Part shown: in pieces, positions 52,825 through 61,791 of the stretch
Layout: each line of letters opens with the position of its first letter
How positions within the stretch are numbered: position 1 is the stretch's first letter
Source of the DNA: Polycladidibacter hongkongensis
GTDB lineage: Bacteria; Pseudomonadota; Alphaproteobacteria; Rhizobiales; Stappiaceae
Assembly (NCBI RefSeq): GCF_001561995.1
Contig: NZ_LLWC01000017.1
Span: forward strand, 124,001 to 188,000
Direction: 5' to 3'
Length of the DNA stretch: 64,000 nt
Position numbers and translations under genes: made by a program
The notes under the pieces: generated by a model
Database searches by the model: none
The model's input: the letters and a program-made list of their open reading frames with translations, nothing else
Told to the model about the DNA's origin: nothing

Positions 52825-53535
52825 ATGGCCAATGCGCCTCTTATGCCAAAGGCAACCGCTGTCTGGCTCGTAGACAATACAGCACTGGGCTTTGATCAGA
52901 TTGCTGCGTTTTGTAAACTTCACCCGCTTGAGGTGAAGGCTATTGCCGATGGCGAATTCGCTCAGGGCATTAAAGGCCTTGATCCGATTGTGGCTGGCCA
53001 GCTGACGCGTGATGAGATCGAAAAAGCGCAGAACGAGCCGACTTACCGGATGAAGGTGCATCAGTCCAAAGTGAAAGTGCCTGAAACCAAGCGGAAGGGG
53101 CCGCGCTACACGCCTGTATCGCGTCGGCAAGACCGCCCGAACGCGATTTTGTGGTTGGTTGTCAACCATCCAGAGCTGCTTGATGCGCAGATTATCCGTC
53201 TGGTTGGCACTACCAAGCCGACGATTGAAGCGATCCGTACACGCACGCACTGGAATTCCTCTAATCTGGAAGCAATGGATCCGGTGACGCTTGGTCTCTG
53301 CTCGCAGATTGAGCTGGACATCGAAGTTGAAAAGGCTGCTAAAAATGCGCCGCCTCGCCCTGAAGGGCAGGAGCTGGAAGGCCTGCTTCCGGTGGAAGAG
53401 ACAACGTCTGAAGAGGCGATTGCGGCAGCATTTGCGCAACCTGCGCCCAAGACCAATGAAGAGGAAGAGATTGACGCTGATGCGGTCTTTGCTAACTTCT
53501 CCAGCCTTGGTGAAGATGGCGAAGACGAGCGTTAG
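52825..53535 (+). CDS. trcR: TrcR (DUF1013) cell-cycle transcription regulator
   Basis: A 236-residue DUF1013 protein. I use ATG 52825, with AGGAGGG about 9 bases upstream. The N-terminal part holds a helix-turn-helix-like region (KATAVWLVDNTALGFDQIAAF), repeated loosely at NAILWLVVNHPELLDAQI. The C-terminus is acidic (EEEEIDADAVF). The family is known as the cell-cycle regulator TrcR in rhizobia and Rickettsiales. It is the last gene before a bidirectional terminator. Confidence 0.88.
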   Translation: MANAPLMPKATAVWLVDNTALGFDQIAAFCKLHPLEVKAIADGEFAQGIKGLDPIVAGQLTRDEIEKAQNEPTYRMKVHQSKVKVPETKRKGPRYTPVSRRQDRPNAILWLVVNHPELLDAQIIRLVGTTKPTIEAIRTRTHWNSSNLEAMDPVTLGLCSQIELDIEVEKAAKNAPPRPEGQELEGLLPVEETTSEEAIAAAFAQPAPKTNEEEEIDADAVFANFSSLGEDGEDER

Positions 53536-53562
53536 GCGCTTTTCTGAACCCTCTGATTATGT

Positions 53563-53590
53563 AAAAGCCGGGCAAGTGCCCGGCTTTTTC
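53563..53590 (+). terminator. Bidirectional terminator between trcR and the OmpA-domain gene
   Basis: AAGCCGGGC (53565-53573) pairs with GCCCGGCTT (53578-53586), with a 4-base loop and TTT after it. A matching A/T flank on the left serves the leftward gene. Confidence 0.88.
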
Positions 53591-53598
53591 TATAGCTA

Positions 53599-54630
53599 TC
53601 AGCGCTGTGTGAGCTTAAGCTCGATGCGGCGGTTCTTGGCAAGATCGCTAGGGCTGTTGCCTGTAGCGCGCGGCTGGTACTCGCCAAAGCCTGCTGCTAC
53701 GAGGCGGTTTGGCTCCACCCCTTTGCTAATCAGATAGCGAACCACGGAGATGGCACGACCTGCAGAAAGCTCCCAGTTGTTGCGAAAGCGCCCATTGCCG
53801 GAAAGAGGCCGGTCATCTGTGTGCCCGTCAACGCGCAATACCCAGTTGATGCCTTCGGGTATTTGTTGTTCCAACTCCAGAACAGCGTCGGCAAGTATAT
53901 CGAGCTGGGCGCGCCCTTGCGGATTGATCTCATCATCACCGGAGGAGAACAAGACCTCCGACTGGAAGACGAACCGGTCGCCAACCACTTCAATATCAGC
54001 GCGCTTTGAGAGAATTTCTCGCAGGCGGCCAAAGAAGTCGGAGCGATAGCGTGAGAGCTCCTGTACGCGCTGCGCGAGGGCTATATTGAGGCGTTTGCCC
54101 AGATCTGCAATCTTGGTCTGGCTTTCTCTGTCTCGCTTCTCTGAAGCGTCCAGAGCGGCCTCCAGAGTGGCGATCTGCCGACGCAAGGCGGAAATCTGCT
54201 GATTGAGCAACTCTACCTGCGCAAGCGCGCGCGATGAAATGGACTTTTCGCTTTCCAGCGCGTTGCGCAGGCTGGAAATCCGTCCGTCGGCGCTGTCCAA
54301 CTCTCCGCCGCTGGCACTCAGTAAACCTTGCAAGCGGTTCTTTTCTTCGTTGGCGTCATCCAGATTGAGTTGCAAAGAAGCGATGGTGGCTTCAAGGCTG
54401 CCCACATTGGCTTTTTGCAGGGCGAGCAGCTCTGTCAGTTCGGCGATTTGCTGATTCAGCCGGTTAAGCACTGTGTCGCGTCCGGTGAGCTGCTGTGAAA
54501 GGAAAAACTGTGCGATCATAAAGATCGACAAGAGGAAGATAAAGACAAGCAGCAGAGCGGACATGGCATCCACAAAGCCGGGCCAATAATCTTCCGAGCC
54601 TCGTTCAGCGCGTTTGCTTCTTACCGCCAT
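53599..54630 (-). CDS. OmpA/MotB-like peptidoglycan-binding protein with coiled coil
   Basis: A 343-residue protein: one N-terminal membrane helix (about 15-45, DYWPGFVDAMSALLLVFIFLL, with an Asp as in MotB channels), a long coiled coil (about 55-190, many heptads such as LNQQIAELTELLALQK) and a C-terminal OmpA domain. The wall-binding motif is VDGHTDDRPL, with Arg in KNRRIEL. It lies 2 bases from the MotA-like gene, so the pair is one operon. It resembles MotB/TolR-type anchors of an ion-driven complex, but is not a flagellar stator by sequence. Confidence 0.87.
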   Translation of the reverse strand: MAVRSKRAERGSEDYWPGFVDAMSALLLVFIFLLSIFMIAQFFLSQQLTGRDTVLNRLNQQIAELTELLALQKANVGSLEATIASLQLNLDDANEEKNRLQGLLSASGGELDSADGRISSLRNALESEKSISSRALAQVELLNQQISALRRQIATLEAALDASEKRDRESQTKIADLGKRLNIALAQRVQELSRYRSDFFGRLREILSKRADIEVVGDRFVFQSEVLFSSGDDEINPQGRAQLDILADAVLELEQQIPEGINWVLRVDGHTDDRPLSGNGRFRNNWELSAGRAISVVRYLISKGVEPNRLVAAGFGEYQPRATGNSPSDLAKNRRIELKLTQR

Positions 54631-54632
54631 GC

Positions 54633-55613
54633 TTAGCCTTTCTCGCGCTCAAGCTGGTCGTTCAAAGTTTTTAGCAGGCGTTCGACACGGCGCTGTTGCA
54701 TGGATTGAGATTCAGCCCACTCGCGCATCATTTTTTGCTCGGAGCGCACGTGCTGGACAAGGGCCTGTATACCTTCAGCGAGATTGGCCATAGCGGCGCC
54801 GGAGGTGCCGTTGGTACCACCTTCGACAGCGCGGCTGATCTTTTCTAGCGAGTGACGGATATCTGCGCCTGCGTTGCCGATGCCGCCCTCTTCCGGATCG
54901 ATGTCGGTGAGGGTGGAGAGCCAATCTTCGAGCTCTTGGTAGAAGCGGTTTTGTGCCTGACCGGCCTGCAGATCCAGAAAGCCGAGAACAAGCGAACCGG
55001 TAAGGCCAAGCAAGGATGAGGAAAATGCGATGCCAAGGCCGCTCATTTGAGCGGTGATGCCGCCAACAAGGTCCTCAAAGATAACGGTGGCATCGGAGCT
55101 GGAAGCGTTTAACGTTTGCACCGTAGTTGCTACCGCGCTAACGGTTTGCATCAAGCCCCAGAACGTGCCGACCAGCCCGAGGAACACAAGCAAGCGGGTA
55201 AGATAGCGGGAGATTTCGCGGGATTCGTCCAGACGCATGCCGATAGAATCGAGCATGGAGCGCATGGCGGTTGGAGAAAGCGACATATCGCCTGCTTTGT
55301 TGCCCAGCAGAGTCGCCATTGGAGCAAGCAAAACGGGAGGGCGACGCACTTCTAGGCGTGGATCGCCGATGCGAAAGCCGTTTACCCAGCTAACTTCCGG
55401 GAAAATGCGCAGTGTCTGGCGAAAGCTAAGCAATATACCAAGCGCAGCAACGGCGAAGATGAGGCCATTTAGCGCCGGGTTGGCCATGAACGCAGTTGAG
55501 AGCGGTCCAACCAGCAAGAAGGCGATAAAGCCTGCAATGATGAGGAAAATGATCATGCGCCACAGGTAAACCTGCGGGCTCGAAAGGCTGTAGGGATCGT
55601 ATTCGCGTGCCAT
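54633..55613 (-). CDS. MotA/TolQ/ExbB-like proton channel protein
   Basis: A 326-residue inner-membrane protein with helices at about 18-38, 45-62, 140-165 and 185-212. The MotA-ExbB core is RLLVFLGLVGTFWGLMQTVS, then the second conserved helix pair around GLGIAFSSSLLGLTGSLVLGF. It should form a proton-powered complex with the OmpA-domain protein encoded next to it. The C-terminal region is a charged coiled coil. This pair is common near efp in Hyphomicrobiales; I know of no proven function. A strong hairpin lies between it and suhB. Confidence 0.87.
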   Translation of the reverse strand: MAREYDPYSLSSPQVYLWRMIIFLIIAGFIAFLLVGPLSTAFMANPALNGLIFAVAALGILLSFRQTLRIFPEVSWVNGFRIGDPRLEVRRPPVLLAPMATLLGNKAGDMSLSPTAMRSMLDSIGMRLDESREISRYLTRLLVFLGLVGTFWGLMQTVSAVATTVQTLNASSSDATVIFEDLVGGITAQMSGLGIAFSSSLLGLTGSLVLGFLDLQAGQAQNRFYQELEDWLSTLTDIDPEEGGIGNAGADIRHSLEKISRAVEGGTNGTSGAAMANLAEGIQALVQHVRSEQKMMREWAESQSMQQRRVERLLKTLNDQLEREKG

Positions 55614-55655
55614 AGTCCAGAGCGCATCACTTTTTTATTAAGGATGGTTCTTGAT

Positions 55656-55694
55656 AGCGCGATTTCTGCGGCTTTGAAAACCGGAAATCGCGCT
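55656..55694 (-). repeat. Eleven-bp perfect inverted repeat upstream of the MotA-like gene
   Basis: AGCGCGATTTC (55656-55666) / GAAATCGCGCT (55684-55694) has a 17-base loop that can itself partly pair. No T run follows on either side, so it is not a standard terminator. It sits in the 129-base gap between suhB and the MotA-like gene, ahead of the latter. Confidence 0.65.
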
Positions 55695-55742
55695 GCTCTG
55701 GTATATTTGTCGTTTCACTGCGTTGATTTACGCAGGGAAATC

Positions 55743-56537
55743 TTAGGCACAGGCCTTGGCGAGGAGCTCGTGAAGTTGCAAGTGGGTAAACTCGTTGCCT
55801 GCAACAACCGACTTGGTTTCAAACATTTTCTGCTTGCCGTTTGCATCAGAAACATAGCCACCTGCTTCGCGAATCAAAAGCAGGCCAGCTGCCATATCCC
55901 ATGGGTTCAGGCCATTTTCCCAAAATGCATCAAGGCGACCGGATGCCACCCATGCCAGATCCAGTGCTGCGGCGCCGCAGCGACGAATACCAGCGACTTC
56001 GCCCATGACATGGCGGATTTCTTTTAGGGCGCGGCCATGATCGCCCACGCCGATAAACGGAATGCCGGTGCCGATGAGGCAGTCTGGCAGATCCTTACGC
56101 GCGGCAACGCGCAGGCGGCGGTCATTACAGAATGCGCCAGAGCCGCGCTCTGCGGTGTAGAGTTCATCCATGATCGGGTTGTAGATCACTGCCGCAACGA
56201 TTTGCCCCTGACGCTCCAGCGCGATAGAGACTGCGAACATGGGAATACCATGAAGGAAGTTTGTTGTGCCATCTAGCGGATCAATGATCCAGCGATGCTG
56301 GCCGTCCTTACTCTCGATCTCGCCGCCTTCTTCCATCAGCAGGCCGAATTTCGGGCGGGCCCGCTGCAGTTCCTCGCGCAGGATCTGCTCTGCTTTGGTA
56401 TCTGCCTGCGAGACGAAATCGCCCGGGCCTTTACGGGATACCTGCAGATTTTCAACCTCACCGAAATCACGGGCGAGAGAGCGGCCAGCTTTGGTGGCTG
56501 CTTGCACCATGACGTTAAGAAGGGCGGTACGCGCCAT
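55743..56537 (-). CDS. suhB: Inositol monophosphatase family protein (SuhB-like)
   Basis: A 264-residue Mg-dependent phosphatase. Metal motifs are FVSQADTKAEQIL, LMEEGGEIESKDG, WIIDPLDGTTNFLHGIP and the C-terminal WDMAAGLLLIREAGGYV. The catalytic set is complete. SuhB dephosphorylates inositol 1-phosphate and in E. coli also works in rRNA antitermination; which role applies here is not shown. It lies 62 bases downstream of efp on the same strand, with a hairpin between. Confidence 0.93.
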   Translation of the reverse strand: MARTALLNVMVQAATKAGRSLARDFGEVENLQVSRKGPGDFVSQADTKAEQILREELQRARPKFGLLMEEGGEIESKDGQHRWIIDPLDGTTNFLHGIPMFAVSIALERQGQIVAAVIYNPIMDELYTAERGSGAFCNDRRLRVAARKDLPDCLIGTGIPFIGVGDHGRALKEIRHVMGEVAGIRRCGAAALDLAWVASGRLDAFWENGLNPWDMAAGLLLIREAGGYVSDANGKQKMFETKSVVAGNEFTHLQLHELLAKACA

Positions 56538-56560
56538 TTTTCTTGATCCTTTAATCGGAA

Positions 56561-56579
56561 GAGGCAGGGGGGCTGCCTC
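56561..56579 (-). repeat. GC-rich hairpin between efp and suhB
   Basis: GAGGCAG (56561-56567) / CTGCCTC (56573-56579) with a 5-base G/C loop lies in the gap between efp and suhB. No T run, so a weak terminator or an mRNA-end element at best. Confidence 0.4.
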
Positions 56580-56599
56580 ATCCTGTTTAATTGTTGCTC

Positions 56600-57166
56600 T
56601 TAGGATTCCGCGCGGCGGACGTATTCGACGGTTTCAGTGTCGACAATGATTTTTTCACCGGTGGTGATGAATGGCGGAACCATGCAGCGCACACCGTTTT
56701 CCAGCTTGGCCGGTTTGTAGGAGGACGACTGAGTCTGACCTTTTACAACAGCGTCAGCCTCGACGATTTCAAGGGTGACGTGCTGTGGCAGAGAGATGCC
56801 GATTGGTTTTTCTTCGTGCAGCTCAACTGTAACCATCATGCCGTCTTGCAGGAACGCAGCGCGCTCGCCGACAAATTCCTTTTGCAGCTCAAGCTGCTCG
56901 TAGGTGTCGGTATCCATGAAGACCAGCATGTCGCCTTCTTCGTAAAGGAACTGGAAGTCTTTCTGCTCAAGGCGAACACGCTCGACGCTTTCGGTGGCGC
57001 GGAAGCGTTCGTTCAGTTTGCGGCCATCCAGCAGGTTTTTCATTTCTACCTGCGCAAATGCTCCGCCTTTGCCCGGCTTCACGTGCTGGACTTTTACAAC
57101 TGCCCAGAGGGTGTCTTGGTGCAGCAGGACGTTGCCTGGCTTAATTTCGTTGCCGTTGAGTTTCAT
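56600..57166 (-). CDS. efp: Elongation factor P
   Basis: A 188-residue EF-P that rescues ribosomes stalled at polyproline. I start at ATG 57166 ([12 protein letters not shown]), not at the codons five positions upstream. The modified-Lys loop reads [12 protein letters not shown]; Lys33 is the expected EpmA-type beta-lysylation site. The three OB-like domains are of normal length, ending [17 protein letters not shown]. suhB follows 62 bases downstream. Confidence 0.96.
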   Translation of the reverse strand: MKLNGNEIKPGNVLLHQDTLWAVVKVQHVKPGKGGAFAQVEMKNLLDGRKLNERFRATESVERVRLEQKDFQFLYEEGDMLVFMDTDTYEQLELQKEFVGERAAFLQDGMMVTVELHEEKPIGISLPQHVTLEIVEADAVVKGQTQSSSYKPAKLENGVRCMVPPFITTGEKIIVDTETVEYVRRAES

Positions 57167-57349
57167 AGAGCTACCAATCAATCGAGTTGGGATAAGCGGA
57201 AAACGCCATCGATGTCAGATCTGGTTTTCCGTATAAATTCCTTTGGGCCGCCTGTGCAACATAAAACAGGCTTAGTTGCAAGCAAAAAGCAGCCTTGCCA
57301 AGATATAGAGGGCAGATGCCCCCGTTATCTCCAAGAGGATATGTGATGG

Positions 57350-58474
57350 TTAGTTTGTGAAAGAGATGCGCGGCAGCATAAGGCGCTGCGCCAGTTCCTT
57401 TGCTCGATCTAACACATCTTCCTGTTGCTCAAGAGACAGCGAAGAAGCCAGCTCTTCCAGCTCGCTATCCTTGATACCAAGCGCGGAGGCGTGCGATTGC
57501 CATGCCAGCGCTTCGACAAGATCAATTGGCCTGCCACGCCCATTGGCGTAAAGGCGGGCAAGGCGATTCATAGCAATCGGATTTCCAGCTTCTGCCGCGC
57601 GCTGGAACCAGTCTGCCGCTTCACTTTCATTGGGAACAACGCCTTCGCCCTTAAACAGCAGCGTGCCGTAATGAACTTGGGCGCTGATGTGTTCGCGCCG
57701 CGCTGCGCGGCCCATCCAGAACGCACCGCGCAACTGTGCTTGTAATGGGTCGAATTCAGGAATTTCTGATGTGTCCTGCGATTGTGCGAGGTAGGAGAGG
57801 GCGAGTTGGTACATAGCTTCGACTTCACCGGCTTCTGCTGCCCGCTCTAGCAAATCCTGTGACTTCTTTAAATTTTGAGGAACCGCATCCCCCTCTGCAT
57901 ACAGCAGTGCAAGATTGAACAAGGCCTCTGGTAGCTCTACCTTTGCCGCCTGCTCAAGATAGGTAACAGCAACTTGTTTTTCAGCTGTGCTTGGCTCCCC
58001 CTGTAGAAGCAGAACGCCGAGACGCAGCGCAGCTTTGTTATCGCCAGACTTTGCGGCCAGTTCGTACCATAGTTTGGCTTTTGCCTTATCCTTGGCAACA
58101 CCGCGGCCGCTTTCATAAATGACGCCGATAAGCGTTTGCGCTTCTCGATCGCCATTTTGAGCAAACTTGGTGGCCAGTGCCAGTGCTGTCAGGTACCAGC
58201 CGCGCTGGAAGGCGCCGTATGCGAGATCGGCATTTTCAGGCAAGTCTGGTGTGCGCTTGTAAACCGGAAGCTGCTCCAGCGGGGAGACCAGCAGGTGCTT
58301 CGGCTGTGCAGTTTGCGGCGTTTGCTGTGCGGGGATCGCCTTGGGCGTCGGGATCACATTTTTCGGCTGCGGCACGATTGCCTCGTTTGGAGAGGCCGCG
58401 CTTGCAGGCACAGCTAATGCAAAAGCAAGAGCCACGTACGGGACAAGCAAACAATGTTTACGTTGAAGCACCAT
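57350..58474 (-). CDS. Sel1-like repeat periplasmic protein
   Basis: A 374-residue secreted protein. I start at ATG 58474, which has AGAGG about 6 bases upstream; a TTG two codons earlier is an alternative. The signal peptide is VPYVALAFALAVPASAA, then a Pro/Gln-rich linker. About six Sel1 repeats follow (for example AQTLIGVIYESGRGVAKDKAKA and AMNRLARLYANGRGRPIDLVEA). Such proteins are adaptors in signalling or wall remodelling; the partner is unknown. It starts 17 bases downstream of the ThiE-like gene. Confidence 0.88.
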   Translation of the reverse strand: MVLQRKHCLLVPYVALAFALAVPASAASPNEAIVPQPKNVIPTPKAIPAQQTPQTAQPKHLLVSPLEQLPVYKRTPDLPENADLAYGAFQRGWYLTALALATKFAQNGDREAQTLIGVIYESGRGVAKDKAKAKLWYELAAKSGDNKAALRLGVLLLQGEPSTAEKQVAVTYLEQAAKVELPEALFNLALLYAEGDAVPQNLKKSQDLLERAAEAGEVEAMYQLALSYLAQSQDTSEIPEFDPLQAQLRGAFWMGRAARREHISAQVHYGTLLFKGEGVVPNESEAADWFQRAAEAGNPIAMNRLARLYANGRGRPIDLVEALAWQSHASALGIKDSELEELASSLSLEQQEDVLDRAKELAQRLMLPRISFTN

Positions 58475-58491
58475 TCTCAACCTCTTTCGCC

Positions 58492-59133
58492 TTAGTCTTC
58501 TGCTTCAGCGAGGGTGCAGGTTTGCAAAGTGGCGTTGGCAGCGGCGACAGCGGCATTTGGTCCCTCTGGATGATTCCAGACGGCTTCACGCAGTGCGACA
58601 AACTCCGCACCGGTTTCTGCTGCGGTCGCAACGGATGCAAGCGAGGTTCCGGCGAGCACGACGCATGGTGTTTCGAAGACTTCTGCCCACCAGTTGCCAA
58701 AATCGATTGATTTGCGGTGCGGTTCTTCGCTTTGCTCCAGCTGTAGCAGGCCAAAGAAAATGTAATCAATGCCCATGGAGGCGACCACCATAGCGTCATG
58801 ACGGGTTTTTACGCCGCCAAAGCCAAGGATTTTGTCCTCATCGAAGTTTTCTAGCTGCTCTTCAAGCACGGCCTGATCGCTGGAAATGTGCAGACCATCA
58901 GCGCCGGAGCGACCGGTGATTTGCGTGTCATTCTCAATGAGCGCCGCGGCGCCTGCAGCCTGAATCATCGGGACGAGCTGCTTTGCCGCGGCTTGCAGCG
59001 TTGCTTCGGGAGCGCCGGGCATGGAGATCAGCACGCTGGCGACATCGCCGCCGCTAAGCGCTTGTTGCAGCTGCGGGGTGAATGTCTCTAGGTCGAACTG
59101 GGCAGGGGTTACCAGAAATAGGCGCGGATGCAC
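58492..59133 (-). CDS. Thiamine phosphate synthase family protein, divergent
   Basis: A 213-residue TIM-barrel protein of the ThiE/TenI superfamily. It keeps the IENDTQITG and ADGLHIS segments of the barrel but lacks the two loops that bind pyrophosphate and thiazole phosphate: the LGxSxH motif reads LGFGGVKT and the usual PTxTK loop is absent. It is therefore unlikely to be a normal ThiE. No TPP riboswitch was found upstream, as would be common for a thi gene. It lies in the tkt-gap-pgk block. Its role is open. Confidence 0.75.
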   Translation of the reverse strand: MHPRLFLVTPAQFDLETFTPQLQQALSGGDVASVLISMPGAPEATLQAAAKQLVPMIQAAGAAALIENDTQITGRSGADGLHISSDQAVLEEQLENFDEDKILGFGGVKTRHDAMVVASMGIDYIFFGLLQLEQSEEPHRKSIDFGNWWAEVFETPCVVLAGTSLASVATAAETGAEFVALREAVWNHPEGPNAAVAAANATLQTCTLAEAED

Positions 59134-59235
59134 GGTAGATTGCTCCTTGTTGCAGCAGCTCAGGTTGTATGTGTCTCCCTGCTACCCTTCGTGGATGGCG
59201 GGAGTATGGCCTGTTGTCTTAAATGAAGTTTCCTA

Positions 59236-59264
59236 ACGAAAAAAGAGGGGCGTAGTGCCCCTCT
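59236..59264 (-). terminator. Terminator of pgk (leftward)
   Basis: A stem AGAGGGGC (59243-59250) / GCCCCTCT (59256-59263) with a 5-base loop; leftward it is followed by six T (complement of 59238-59243). Confidence 0.88.
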
Positions 59265-59315
59265 CCGGTTTTTATGGGTTTCGCTGTGGGTGGTTGCGCG
59301 AGTGGCGGTGCAACC

Positions 59316-60509
59316 CTATGCTTTTTCCAGTGCCACAACGCCCGGCAGTTCTTTGCCTTCCAGCCATTCAAGGAACGCACCGCCAGCAGTGGAGATGTAG
59401 GAGAAATCTTCGCTTGCCTTGGCATGGTTCAGCGCTGCAACGGTGTCACCGCCACCAGCAACTGTTTTCAGCTTGCCTTCCTTGGTGCGCGCTGCTGCGT
59501 GCTGGGCAGCTGCAACGGTTGCCTTGTCGAATGGCGCGATTTCGAAAGCACCAAGCGGACCGTTCCATACAAGCGTTTTAGCGGCATCGATTTTGGCTTT
59601 AACAACTTCGATAGAAGCGGCGCCAACATCGAGCATCATCGCGTCTGCTGGGATAGCGTCGAGTGCAACTGTTTCGTTCTTGGTGTTTGCTGCAAATTCC
59701 CATGCAACAACAGCATCCGCTGGCAGAACGATTTCACAGCCTGCTTTGTCAGCAGCGGCCATGATGCGTTTTGCTGTGTCGGCAAGATCGTGCTCGCACA
59801 GGGATTTGCCAACATTTACGCCTTTGGCAGCGAGGAAGGTGTTAGCCATGCCGCCGCCGATAACCAGAATGTCCACTTTGGAAACGAGATTTTCCAGCAG
59901 GTCAATTTTAGAGGAAACTTTCGCACCGCCAACAACAGCCAGAACCGGCCGCTCTGGAGTTGACAAAGCGGAGCCGAGAGCTTCCAACTCGGCTTGCATG
60001 GTACGGCCAGCAAATGCGGGCAGAAGCTTGGCAAGACCTTCGGTTGAACCATGGGCGCGGTGTGCTGCGGAGAATGCGTCGTTGACAAAGATGTCGCCGT
60101 TGGCAGCCAGTTCTTTGGCAAACTCAGCGTTGTTCTTTTCTTCGCCAGCATAGTAGCGGGTGTTTTCCAGCAGAAGCACATCGCCTTCGGCCATGGCGTC
60201 AACAGCAGCTTTTGCGCTTTCGCCAATGCAGTCGTCTGCAAAAGCGACGGGCTTGCCGAGCAGCTCAGCAACAGCTGGTGCTACGGGTGCGAGGCTCATT
60301 TCAGGTACTTTTGCGCCTTTAGGACGGCCAAAGTGAGCAAGCAGAATAACTTTACCGCCAGCTGCGGAGATTTCTTTAATGGTCGGCAGTACGCGCTCGA
60401 TACGGGTGGCGTCGGTAACTTTACCGTCCTTCATTGGGACGTTCAGATCTACACGGGTAAGGACGCGTTTGCCTTTGAGATCGGCATCATTGAGGGTTTT
60501 GAAAGACAT
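59316..60509 (-). CDS. pgk: Phosphoglycerate kinase
   Basis: A 397-residue enzyme that interconverts 1,3-bisphosphoglycerate with 3-phosphoglycerate and ATP. I start at ATG 60509 (CGGAG 7 bases upstream); the frame extends 13 codons further. The signature [13 protein letters not shown], substrate residues in [21 protein letters not shown] and the nucleotide-binding GGGDTVAAL are present. gap is 143 bases upstream with its own terminator, so the two may be separate transcripts. No aldolase gene lies between pgk and the ThiE-like gene. Confidence 0.97.
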   Translation of the reverse strand: MSFKTLNDADLKGKRVLTRVDLNVPMKDGKVTDATRIERVLPTIKEISAAGGKVILLAHFGRPKGAKVPEMSLAPVAPAVAELLGKPVAFADDCIGESAKAAVDAMAEGDVLLLENTRYYAGEEKNNAEFAKELAANGDIFVNDAFSAAHRAHGSTEGLAKLLPAFAGRTMQAELEALGSALSTPERPVLAVVGGAKVSSKIDLLENLVSKVDILVIGGGMANTFLAAKGVNVGKSLCEHDLADTAKRIMAAADKAGCEIVLPADAVVAWEFAANTKNETVALDAIPADAMMLDVGAASIEVVKAKIDAAKTLVWNGPLGAFEIAPFDKATVAAAQHAAARTKEGKLKTVAGGGDTVAALNHAKASEDFSYISTAGGAFLEWLEGKELPGVVALEKA

Positions 60510-60617
60510 GGTTTTCTCCGGAAAAACAAAGGTGCGCGTAGGGCGCACTATGCCGAATGGGTGGCAGCGTCACGCGGGCTGTTTTGGGGGAAGCCCGGCG
60601 CATGCCTGGTATATAAG

Positions 60618-60645
60618 TGAAAAAGGGCCGCTCTGGGCGGCCCTT
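60618..60645 (-). terminator. Terminator of gap (leftward)
   Basis: AAGGGCCGC (60623-60631) / GCGGCCCTT (60637-60645) forms a 9-bp stem; leftward it is followed by TTTTT. It begins 8 bases after the gap stop codon. Confidence 0.88.
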
Positions 60646-60652
60646 AGTCAGA

Positions 60653-61660
60653 TTAGATGAGCTTTGCCATCGCAACAGCGGTGTCCGCCATGCGGTTGGA
60701 GAAGCCCCACTCGTTGTCGTACCAAGTCAGGATGCGGACCATGCGGCCTTCCATGACTTTGGTCTGATCCATGTGGAAAATGGAAGAGTGTGGGTCGTGG
60801 TTGAAGTCGGTGGAGACGTTAGGCACTTCAGTGTAGCCCAGAACGCCTTTCAGCTCACCATCAGCTGCTGCTTTGATAGCCGCATTGACTTCTTCAATGG
60901 TGGTGTCTTTTTTCGCTTCGAATACCAGATCCACAACGGAAACGTTCGGGGTTGGTACGCGGATAGCAACGCCGTCCAGTTTACCAGCCAACTCAGGCAG
61001 AACCAGACCAACAGCTTTTGCAGCACCGGTAGAAGTCGGGATCATGGAAAGAGCAGCAGCGCGGGCGCGGTACATGTCTTTGTGCATGGTATCCAGAGTA
61101 GGCTGATCACCAGTGTAGGAGTGAATGGTGGTCATGAAGCCTTTTTCGATGCCAACAGCTTTATTAAGCACCTGAGCTACCGGAGATAGGCAGTTGGTGG
61201 TGCAAGATGCGTTGGAAACAACCAGATCTTCAGAAGTCAGGGTGTCGTGGTTAACGCCGTAAACGATTGTCTTGTCAGCGCCTGCTGCAGGAGCGGAAAC
61301 AAGAACGCGCTTTGCGCCAGCTTCCAGATGCAGGGCAGCTTTTTCTTTTGCAGTGAAGATGCCGGTGCATTCCATTGCAATGTCGATGCCCATTTCACCC
61401 CAAGGCAGATCTTTTGGATCGCGAATTGCGGTTACTTTGATTGGGCCGCGGCCAACATCGATGGTGTCGCCGTCTACGGTTACTTTGGCCGGGAACTTTC
61501 CGTGCACAGAATCAAACTGTAGCAGGTGTGCGTTGGTTTCAACCGGACCGAGGTCGTTGATGGCTACTACTTCGATGTCTGTACGACCAGATTCAATAAT
61601 ACCGCGCAGAACGTTACGTCCAATGCGACCAAAGCCATTAATGGCTACCTTTACTGCCAT
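60653..61660 (-). CDS. gap: Glyceraldehyde-3-phosphate dehydrogenase
   Basis: A 335-residue NAD-dependent GAPDH. The Rossmann start is [17 protein letters not shown], the catalytic Cys is in [13 protein letters not shown], and the phosphate-site [14 protein letters not shown] is present. The coenzyme residue region VVAINDLG has Asp in the place that favours NAD. The ribosome site is GAAAGAGG about 8 bases upstream. It runs between tkt and pgk with intrinsic terminators on both sides. Confidence 0.97.
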   Translation of the reverse strand: MAVKVAINGFGRIGRNVLRGIIESGRTDIEVVAINDLGPVETNAHLLQFDSVHGKFPAKVTVDGDTIDVGRGPIKVTAIRDPKDLPWGEMGIDIAMECTGIFTAKEKAALHLEAGAKRVLVSAPAAGADKTIVYGVNHDTLTSEDLVVSNASCTTNCLSPVAQVLNKAVGIEKGFMTTIHSYTGDQPTLDTMHKDMYRARAAALSMIPTSTGAAKAVGLVLPELAGKLDGVAIRVPTPNVSVVDLVFEAKKDTTIEEVNAAIKAAADGELKGVLGYTEVPNVSTDFNHDPHSSIFHMDQTKVMEGRMVRILTWYDNEWGFSNRMADTAVAMAKLI

Positions 61661-61743
61661 GTGTAACCTCTTTCGGTGTCGCGCCGCTGGTTCTCAGGGC
61701 GCTTTCAGGTTCAGGTTATGCCGGCACTGTCGGCCAGCCGTCC

Positions 61744-61782
61744 TAAAAATCGTGCGCCGTGCCGGGAGGTGGTTGGCGCACG
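61744..61782 (-). terminator. Terminator of tkt (leftward)
   Basis: CGTGCGCC (61751-61758) / GGCGCACG (61775-61782) with a 16-base loop; leftward it is followed by ATTTTT (complement of 61745-61750). It lies about 10 bases after the tkt stop. Confidence 0.8.
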
Positions 61783-61791
61783 AAACTTAAA

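Noticed and set aside
53599..55613. Zorya defence system (ZorA/ZorB)
   Set aside because: The MotA-like/OmpA-like pair has the general ZorAB form, but no ZorC, ZorD or ZorE gene is adjacent; the neighbours are trcR and suhB-efp, a housekeeping setting.
58475..59315. TPP riboswitch for the ThiE-like gene
   Set aside because: I looked for the CTGAGA and related conserved blocks upstream of 59133 and did not find them.
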